Shown: piece after piece, positions 57,694 to 64,000 of the stretch | Numbering within the stretch: the stretch's first letter is position 1 | How the letters are laid out: the number at the start of each line of letters is the position of its first letter | Assembly (NCBI GenBank): GCA_020746835.1 | Contig: JAGPNK010000005.1 | Coordinates: 124,001 to 188,000 of the forward strand | Origin: Stachybotrys elegans | Taxonomy: Eukaryota > Ascomycota > Sordariomycetes > Hypocreales > Stachybotryaceae | Direction: 5' to 3' | DNA length: 64,000 nt | Position numbers and translations under genes: made by a program | The notes under the pieces: model-generated | What the model was told of the DNA's origin: nothing | Databases searched by the model: none | The model's input: the letters and a program-made list of their open reading frames with translations, nothing else

Positions 57694-58264
57694 GGACTGA
57701 GCCGTAGCTGCTCGTTTCACCGGAAGAGTAAGAAGAAGAAAAAAGGGAGGGGGAGAGAAAGAGATTCCCGTTCTGGAGAGAAGCGAAATCTGCTGGCGGG
57801 GATCCAACAACCTAGACAAATTCTCACCCGAGGCCCTGCTGAAAAAAAGGCCACAGGGGTCACCGCCATCTAACGTGTGAGTAACGTAAGGGATATACCA
57901 GTGTCACATTCAGAGCAAAAGTCCCAACAGCGCAGCGCAAGATAAAGAAGCGGGCGCCAATCGCCGCCTGCATCGACTAAGCCCTATGCATGGGTCACAG
58001 GGATTCGGGATTCTAGATACTGCCAACACTCAGAGGCAATGCCGACGGGCCTCATCATTTGTTGTAGAGGAACAAGGCCACACCAAACACGCAAGCCCAA
58101 GCGGAATGGGGGGCGGATTGCAGGATGGCAAAAGTGCATGCATGCCTGATGTTACCTCGTAATCTTTGGAACGAAAGCCGTCGGATTGGATAACCAGAGC
58201 TGCAGTTATGTACGACGCAGGTCATGTACAGATAAGCTTAAGTCCATAATTGGCCGTTCTATGT
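57694..58264. other. Intergenic, no gene seen
   Basis: Promoter of the peptide transporter gene and 3' region of the iminopeptidase gene. No coding content. Confidence 0.5.
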
Positions 58265-59262
58265 CTACAGCTCCTTTATCCCCGGTTTCTGCACGACGCC
58301 GCCGCCGAGAAACGCCGCAAGCTCGTGCATGTACTTTTCCCGTTGGTCCACATGGGTGAAATGCGCCGCATCGCTAAACTTGATCCATGATGCGTCTGGT
58401 ATCTCGTCGAAAAAGGGCTGCATGGCAACATCTTGAGCCTCGTCCTGGTCGGCGTTCATCAGCAGCGTGGGGACCTTGATCTTGTGCAGCTCGGGGATGA
58501 TGGTCCAGTTGCGCAGCAGACCTGTAATAGTGAGCTCGCTAGGACCGTACCTGTCCAGCAAATGTCAGCTTGTCACTTCATCTGCCCGCCGGGTGCTTGG
58601 GCCTGGACTCACATGGTGCTATACGTGGTTCCATCTGCGGCGAACCAGTCCAGGGCGGCTTGAACTTCGGGGGCCGGCCAGGGTTGGGCGAGACTCAGGT
58701 GGCGCTGGTAGAACAGCTCAATGGCAGCGTTGTACTCGTCGCTTGTAAAGTCTCCCGTCTCTTCTGCTCGGGCGAGAGCCTCCTGCGTCTCGTCGGGCAG
58801 CTGGTATCGAAGGGCTGCGATGCCAGTACGCCAAACGTCCATGCTGGCCAGGCTGTTGGAGATGACGAGGCGGCGGAGGTTGGAGCTCGAAGGCGTGACG
58901 GCCCACTCGGCAGCCAGCATACCACCCCATGAGTGCCCGTAGATGTCGATTGGCCTCGTGTCCAGGCCGAGGTGATGGAGCAGGTTGTCGAGCTCGCTCC
59001 GAAACAGATCTACCGACCAGAACGTCTCGTTGCCGTTCTGCTCTGGGTAGTGGGACGACTTGCCGTTCCCAATCTGATCATAAAAGACAAGAGGGACGGA
59101 GAGATCAGTAAGCGGCAGCAGGTAGTCGTGGCAAGCCCCCGGGCCTCCATGCAGCACGATCAGCGGTGTCTGGTTTCCGTGAAGGTTTCCGAAGCTCCTG
59201 TACCACGTCTGGGCGGGCTCTGCCAAGCCAGGCACGTTGAAAAGGGCCGTCCCCTCACACAT
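58265..59262 (-). CDS. Proline-iminopeptidase-like alpha/beta hydrolase (peptidase S33)
   Basis: Read leftward, exons 59262-58613 and 58550-58265 (GTGAGT donor) give 311 aa. The fold opens with LFNVPGLAEPAQTWYRSFG, then the oxyanion HGGPG at 38-42 and VFYDQIGNGKSS (DQxGxGxS), both hallmarks of prolyl iminopeptidases. The nucleophile is Ser111 in GHSWGG, the acid Asp is in LLMNADQDEAQ, and the base His is in SDAAHFTHVD. No signal peptide is apparent, so it is probably cytosolic. S33 peptidases release an N-terminal proline, and some act as amidases or esterases in peptide metabolite pathways. It sits between the peptide transporter and the UstYa oxidase on the same strand. Confidence 0.85.
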
Positions 59263-59988
59263 TCTTGGCGTCCTCTTCTCTTGTCCTGAGATCGGCAGTG
59301 TGGTGCGCTTTGGGATTTCGGACGCGAGGATGCGGGCGGCAGAGTCAGTTTGTTAGGGTCGTATTGCTGCAGGCACTGTTCCTCCATACCATGGCTCGTT
59401 CGGGGGCGGCGGGCGGTAAGAGCGCTTTATATTCACCTGCGCTGCGGGTTGGCTGGATTGCAAGCACCACTTGATGCGATGCGATGCGTATGATGGGCCA
59501 ACATGTAGGCCCCGGCCCTCCACACAGCTTGGCTGATAACCAAGCCCGGACAAGAGATCCTGCCGAGCCGGGACGTGACAAGGTTATGATGCTTGTTTGA
59601 TAGCCCCCAATTCTGCCTCCACCTCCCTTGCTACATGAGCTTGCCACCTCCACCCAGGAACCTTCAGGGAACCTTCAGGATACTACACGCCACTTTGGAG
59701 CAATTATTGGACGGCTGAACTACCCCCCATCCCATCCTCTGTGACCCTCTGCTTTACACTCCCTGGTCAATGACCGATATTTGCTCCGAGCCCCAGTCGT
59801 ATAAGCCAGGGATTGTGGCGATGAGCGCTCTTTCTTGGTCTTCTGGTGCCTTGAAATGGTTCAACTCTTATCAAAGGTGTATTCTGCGTGCTGGGATCAT
59901 CCCAGCATACCCCCGGCGGTGTGTGTCTCCTTACCACCCATCGACGAAGTACTGTACTCAAGTACTCGCTCTAGCTGTCTACCTACCT
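59263..59988. other. Intergenic, no gene seen
   Basis: Promoter of the iminopeptidase gene and 3' region of the UstYa gene. The phrase GGAACCTTCAGG is directly repeated near 59658-59680. Confidence 0.45.
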
Positions 59989-60989
59989 CTAAGGCAGGGA
60001 TGTGTCTGTAGATACAGGCGATTTATGGGGCTTCTCAAACGGCCCTGCCTTGACCTTGTACCCGCTGGGCAGAAGCCGTTTCCTTGCCCAGCCATCCAGT
60101 GCCTCCCAGTTGATGCATACCGTGTCTGACTTGGAGCGCAGCTCCTTGTTTGGGTCCGCCGTGTGGTCGCCAATCCAGTACGCAGTGTAGATTGATGGGT
60201 CGGCTTTGCACATTAGGCTTCGCCGGATCGTATCAATGCAGTGCGCTGTCATGGTCAGTTTGATGTGGACATCCAAGCAGGAGCAGAGTCAATCTCACAG
60301 AGATGAAACAGCCGAAAAGTTTTTGAATCCTCTGTCGCATTTTGGTAGTAGCGGTCTGGCATTAGGCTGGCTCGTAGACTGTCCTGTAGTTTCTACAATC
60401 AATAGCTGGTCGGCAGCTCATCGGATTTCTTCAATCATACCAAACAGTGTAATTCGTGGTAAACGGACAAGACCGAGACATAGCCACCCCCGGAGGGCTG
60501 CACCATCTCCGTGTTGATGTCCGCATGTGCTTTTTGCTGCTCCTCTAGGCTGGTCCTGATGTTGAGAGCTGTGCGTCGTCAGTAAAGACTGTGCAAAGCC
60601 GAGATAGACTGATGACGAACGCTCCAGCAGTTTCTGCCAAGCCTCATCGACTTCATCTGTATGTCCCATAAACACAGGGTCTTCGCCAAAGTATAACTGT
60701 TTGCGCCTGTATGATATCGCTTCGTTTGCGGGTGCTGCCATACGTTAGCCATGAATCCGTTCTCACCCTTGCCCATAGAAATCTCACAGTAAGGCTGCGG
60801 CACCCGAGAGACAATTTGCCATATAAGAATTGGACACGATACCAGAGTGTACGCCAGCAATACGCCAAGCAACACTCGTCGCCACCGATTTGAAGCTGTC
60901 GATGTATGTTGACTCGTCAACAACGGGCCTTCGAGTAAGGGCTCGTGGCTCTCCGTCGACTCTGAAGAGTACTTCTCTCGGTTCTCCAT
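59989..60989 (-). CDS. UstYa-like (DUF3328) oxidase of ribosomal-peptide biosynthesis
   Basis: Read leftward, exons 60989-60788, 60734-60621, 60568-60441, 60392-60299 and 60245-59989 give 264 aa. After a polar N-terminus comes one membrane anchor at about 38-58 (RVLLGVLLAYTLVSCPILIW), then YSPANEAISY and a DEVDEAWQKLLEPLNIRTS segment. Both copies of the HxxHC signature are present: HELHC at 143-147 and HLSHC at 178-182, the latter running into HCIDTIRRSLMCKADPSIYT. All are hallmarks of the UstYa family, whose members carry out oxidative cyclisation, hydroxylation or halogenation of peptides such as ustiloxin, phomopsin and cyclochlorotine. Introns are 48-53 bp and keep frame. It is divergent from, and 662 bp away from, the repeat precursor gene. 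Confidence 0.9.
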
Positions 60990-61651
60990 TTCGCAGATTT
61001 TGCTCACTGGACAAGCAACACCAAGTTGGAGAGCGTGGATGAAGAGTTGAAGGACGGCTGAGCGGGTCGCAAGACGTATCCTTGGGATATCTATTACCTT
61101 CTCCGTCCTGTGGAAAGACCCCATGGCTAAATGTAGTAATCAAGATATTGATGTTACATTCGCATTTTGAGATTTGGGACTTTGGTCATGAGATAGCGAG
61201 GTAAACGAGCTACAGAGTGGCGAATGTTCATAACTTGGTCCATTATTGGTAGACCAAACCGACTGTAACGCTGCCAAGCACGAGGTGATGCGCGTACGCG
61301 TTTGCACGTACGATCAAAGCAGCAGTCTATACCCAATTGGATAGCTCGGTAGAGTTGGAGTGTGCAGTTTGCTGCTATCCACCTGCGAGTTCTGGACTGG
61401 CCCAACTACCCCTGATGCATCCCACCATCATGCAGTTGGTGCAGTCCCTTCAGATAAGCTTGTTGACCGGTGGGCCTGGTCAGACCAAGGGAGCAGAATG
61501 TAACGGACTTGTGCTTCCGTGAGTAGAGATTTTTATAAGTACAAGCGTCTGGTCTGGGCCAGTCAATCTCGACGGCGTATACCGGATCTCCAAGTACAGC
61601 TTCTTCATCAAGTCAGAAAACAAACATCACCAACCCACAAAGCCTCTCACA
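60990..61651. promoter_or_regulatory. Bidirectional promoter of the UstYa gene and the precursor gene
   Basis: 661 bp between the two divergent ATGs. The only supported element is TATAAG at 61534-61539, 118 bp before the precursor ATG. A divergent precursor/oxidase pair with a shared promoter suggests joint regulation (inference). A minus-strand frame at 61154-61405 is not convincing. Confidence 0.55.
61534..61539 (+). promoter_or_regulatory. TATA-like box of the precursor-peptide gene
   Basis: TATAAG preceded by a T-run, 118 bp before the ATG. The leader between has a CA-rich stretch just before the start (CCTCTCACAATG). Confidence 0.5.
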
Positions 61652-61904
61652 ATGCAAATCCTCAATCTTGTGCTCTTCACCTTCGCGCTCGGTGCTACCG
61701 CAGCGCCAGCTGGTATGTGATAACAACAACATGGCATCTCACCATAGTCTAATCTTAGCAGCCATCAAGAGGGCCAGCGTTCTGCCCCCCCTGGTCGATG
61801 CTGGAACTGAGAAGCGGGCCAGCGTTCTGCCTCCTCTCGTAGACGCTGGTATTGAGAAACGAGCTAGCGTTCTGCCTCCGCTGGTCGATGCTGGCATCGA
61901 GTAG
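61652..61904 (+). CDS. Kex2-processed repeat precursor peptide (dikaritin-like RiPP precursor)
   Basis: Exons 61652-61712 and 61762-61904 give 67 aa. The first exon encodes a signal peptide (MQILNLVLFTFALGATAAPA). The second encodes three tandem 15-residue units, each starting with the Kex2 site Lys-Arg: KRASVLPPLVDAGTE (61767-61811) and two copies of KRASVLPPLVDAGIE (61812-61856, 61857-61901), followed at once by the stop. Units 2 and 3 differ at nine bases, all silent. This design (secretory leader plus KR-flanked identical cores) is that of fungal ribosomally made peptides matured in the secretory pathway. The acceptor is a TAGCAG tandem (61758 or 61761), so an extra Ala is possible. The core, ASVLPPLVDAGIE, has no aromatic residue and a Pro-Pro pair. 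Product unknown. Confidence 0.9.
61767..61901 (+). repeat. Three 45-bp in-frame coding repeats
   Basis: Three exact-length units with no spacer. Nucleotide differences are 8 (unit 1 vs 2) and 9 (unit 2 vs 3), yet only one residue differs (Thr to Ile at position 14). That is the pattern expected under selection on the peptide itself, not of recent duplication. Confidence 0.9.
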
Positions 61905-62162
61905 GACAAGGCATAGCCTCATGTTTCTGCAGGACATTCACAGCGTGGAGGATAAATGGTAAAGCTGAAGTAGCCTAGACGTTTGTGTGTTTCTGGACGA
62001 CCAAGCAATAGATACTTCAAGTTTGCCTGCAACTTTCTCTGTTTTGTGATGATCGTTCTAGGACAGGCTTGACGTTTAACTAATTTGTCATTCAAAAACT
62101 CCTTGGGGTCACCCGAACAACTTAGGAGTACTTCTACGGAAGAGCAATGTACAATAAATCCC
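61905..62162. other. Intergenic between convergent precursor and SAT4-like genes
   Basis: 258 bp of 3' sequence; nothing further seen. Confidence 0.5.
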
Positions 62163-63415
62163 CTATCCACTTTGTGTCGTTTGTGTCGTGGATGGCTGGA
62201 GCTCTATTCCCTTCTGTTGCGAACCATACCTGTCATGAAGTTTTATGTAGTTTGAAGGGCCTCTGCTACTCATATCGGATTGACCAGCCGTTCCGTAAGA
62301 ATTGCCGACTGTGCGGCGATTTGCGTCATCGACCCTGAGGAATCCGGACTCCAGACTGAGCAGTACAGGCCGCAGGAATGGCACACATGCAGCCATGATG
62401 CTGGTTGCCTGAATTGCCTGCTTGCACACGACAACGACCCAGACGTCAATGGTGAAGCTATTTCCCAAATCAAGGCGTTGGAGAGCAACTAGATAGATAA
62501 TTGTTGCTACAAGAACGCTGCAGTCACCATCGGTTAGCAAGTAAAAAGATCAGGACATGTTGCCATGGTGGCTCACATGATGCGAGCCCAGAAGGCGCAT
62601 AATATTGTTATTCGCTGGCCGATTCGCACATTCAGCGGAAGAACGATGACGGTTGGAAGAGCGATCAAGATAACATCGGTCAACATATTCATGATTCCAA
62701 TATAACTTCGCCCCATAATCTGCGGCCAATGTTAGATGGTTGGATACTGGCATGCTTGTGATGGACAGAACATACTATATTGGTGCATTGCCGGTTTCGG
62801 ACATCCCATCTGTCTGGAGCCGGACACTGGAATGCAATAATGAAGATGGAAGAAACCATCCAGGCCGATACAAGCCCCCCGGTGATGGCAATGGCTATCC
62901 GGTGGCCACGGGCGGGGGTGATGTCGAGCAAGGAAAGGATAAGGGATGCTTTGACTGTCGCCAGTGTCAACACACTTAGCAATTCACTAGCGTATAGTGC
63001 CTGGAGATGGTGTTATTTTACAACACACTGCAAAGGGTTCGACAGCCATGCCTGAAAGCTTCGTTGGACTGTGCCATCTGCTATTCCTTCGGGGGAGGCT
63101 CCGATGTGCTTTCCCGGATCACTGACCAAGGCTGCCGTCTGCGCCGAAGCAAAGATCTATGCACGTAAAAGGGCCACATGTTAGGCTCAGTTGCGTTGTC
63201 ATTGCTGGGGCGAGATGTACCAGTGATAGGAGCAACAGCCCATCCGCCACGTTTGGGCGTCTTGATAAAGTCCATTTCGTGAGGAACTGCGAGATTACGA
63301 ATATGATGGAAAATGTCAGGCATAGCCAGGAGACGATCTGGACAACGGGCGAAAGATTGTCATCAGAAATACGGGGCCTGTCGGGCCCAGGCGGCAGCGG
63401 TGCGCTCATTGCCAC
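62163..63415 (-). CDS. SAT4-like fungal integral membrane protein (rhodopsin-like domain)
   Basis: Read leftward, exons 63415-63221, 63156-63052, 63000-62776, 62719-62577 and 62517-62163 give 340 aa. Seven hydrophobic helices are expected; those seen include VVQIVSWLCLTFSIIFVISQF, LLSVLTLATVKASLILSLLD, AIAITGGLVSAWMVSSIFIIAF, MLTDVILIALPTVIVLPL, and IVLVATIIYLVALQRL in the last exon. Conserved family phrases are DGLLLLSLIFASAQ, CPAPDRWD, QC..I and CAFWARI. The second intron (63001-63051) fits only with a GC donor (CAG|GCATGG) and a normal CAG acceptor. Function of the family is unknown; members occur near many fungal metabolite clusters and resemble PTH11-like receptors. It lies directly downstream of the precursor gene. 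Confidence 0.8.
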
Positions 63416-64000
63416 AAGGACGCAGGAGGTTGGCAGCGAACCATGAGAGAGGACTAGCCGATTGAGTGCGCGGCAGTAGACGTCTTATGGATATTTTGTA
63501 AGAATATCCCAAACTTGCTTGAAATTGTACCAACTCGAGTGCGTGTTCCTCTTTGCTCCTTCGAAGACTCTTGCGTCGTGGAAGCCTTGGATACCAACCC
63601 CTTCCCCTTGCTGTGCCTTTCAAAACCACGGCAGATGGCAAACCGCTGCCCCCAAAGTGATCGGCAAGTAGGAGGAGGATTGCGCCCGCTGTTGTTGGGG
63701 GGGGGGGGGGGGGGGGGGGGGTGTAAGAACAAGGTCGCATTGCATATCGCCCTGGCTCCCACACAGTTCGGAACGGATTCCACCAGGATCAAGGGTCATG
63801 CCATCCGCGATAAGCAATGGCACATGTTTAATGTAACCTCCCTGGGATGTGTTGGTTCTTTTCATTATGCACCTGTCGTACGACCTGCCACTTAGCGAAC
63901 TTGGGGGCGGCTCGCATCCGTTGCCAGGGCGTGATTGGAGCTTCCAAATGCAAAGGGGTGAAGCTGCAGTCGTCTTAGTAACATTATGAGGAGTGAGGAT
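63416..64000. other. Right-edge region without a gene, with a poly-G run
   Basis: No supportable frame. The minus-strand frames that look proline-rich (PPPPPPP) are an effect of the G run at 63697-63721. Confidence 0.55.
63697..63721. repeat. G25 homopolymer
   Basis: Twenty-five consecutive G residues, directly preceded by GTTGTT. Such runs are error-prone in sequencing and can form G-quadruplexes. Confidence 0.85.

Noticed and set aside
60735..60787. Alternative 32-bp intron in the UstYa gene using the donor inside this interval
   Set aside because: It keeps frame but is shorter than any other intron here and loses the family phrase YSPANEA. The 53-bp intron from the upstream donor restores it.
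61652..61904. Alpha-factor-like mating pheromone precursor
   Set aside because: It has KR-flanked repeats and a signal peptide, but ascomycete alpha-type pheromones generally carry Trp and/or Cys and usually have dipeptidyl spacer residues after KR. Here the cores have neither, and a UstYa gene lies next door.
63001..63021. 21-nt GT-AG intron in the SAT4-like gene
   Set aside because: In frame but too short to be spliced, and it would insert 10 extra residues in a conserved region. The GC-AG intron is preferred.
63363..63865. Proline-rich minus-strand frames near the right edge
   Set aside because: The proline run is the translation of the G25 homopolymer; the flanks have no recognisable content.

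Overview
The window is nuclear DNA of a filamentous ascomycete (Pezizomycotina, most likely Sordariomycetes/Hypocreales). The signs are short GT-AG introns (44-64 bp, often with a CTAAC-like branch site), roomy intergenic spaces, and fungus-specific families: Goodbye-type STAND proteins, a Zn2Cys6 regulator, a SAT4-type membrane protein, Ysc84, PalA and UstYa/DUF3328. I rebuilt 23 multi- or single-exon protein genes by matching splice sites to reading frame, plus one short gene that appears to be a solo NLR N-terminal domain. No rRNA, tRNA or intact transposon was recognised.

Layout. 1-2160 is empty. 2161-7151 is a 1611-aa STAND/NLR-like protein. 8.2-14.3 kb holds a secreted PEBP-like protein, a Zn2Cys6 regulator, an NTF2/SnoaL-like protein and a small secreted two-cysteine protein. 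16-21.8 kb holds an MFS carrier, an alpha/beta hydrolase and a secreted GMC oxidoreductase. 23.6-28.4 kb holds a secreted protein of unknown function, a kinase-like protein and an S66 LD-carboxypeptidase-like protein. 28.5-42.3 kb is mostly conserved cellular genes: PalA/Rim20, a GT31 glycosyltransferase, a Ysc84-like protein, an FSH serine hydrolase and a GH47 alpha-mannosidase. 42.56-43.08 kb is an unexplained array of six 34-bp repeats. 43.3-48.8 kb holds an SDR, then a divergent M20 hydrolase/MFS pair. 50-52.9 kb holds an arylsulfatase with a damaged splice acceptor and the solo NLR N-terminal gene. 53.9-55 kb is the C-5 sterol desaturase (ERG3).

The most exciting part is the right end, 55.8-63.4 kb. 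A 67-aa precursor peptide (61652-61904) has a signal peptide and three Kex2-style repeats of the form KR-ASVLPPLVDAG(T/I)E. It is divergently paired with a UstYa/DUF3328 oxidase carrying both HxxHC motifs. This is the minimal signature of a fungal ribosomally made, Kex2-processed (dikaritin-type) peptide pathway. A SAT4-like membrane protein lies on one side; a prolyl-iminopeptidase-like hydrolase and a POT/PTR2 peptide transporter lie on the other. The predicted core has no aromatic residue, unlike ustiloxin, phomopsin or asperipin cores, so any UstYa chemistry here would have to differ from the known aromatic cross-links. The cluster may continue past the right edge.
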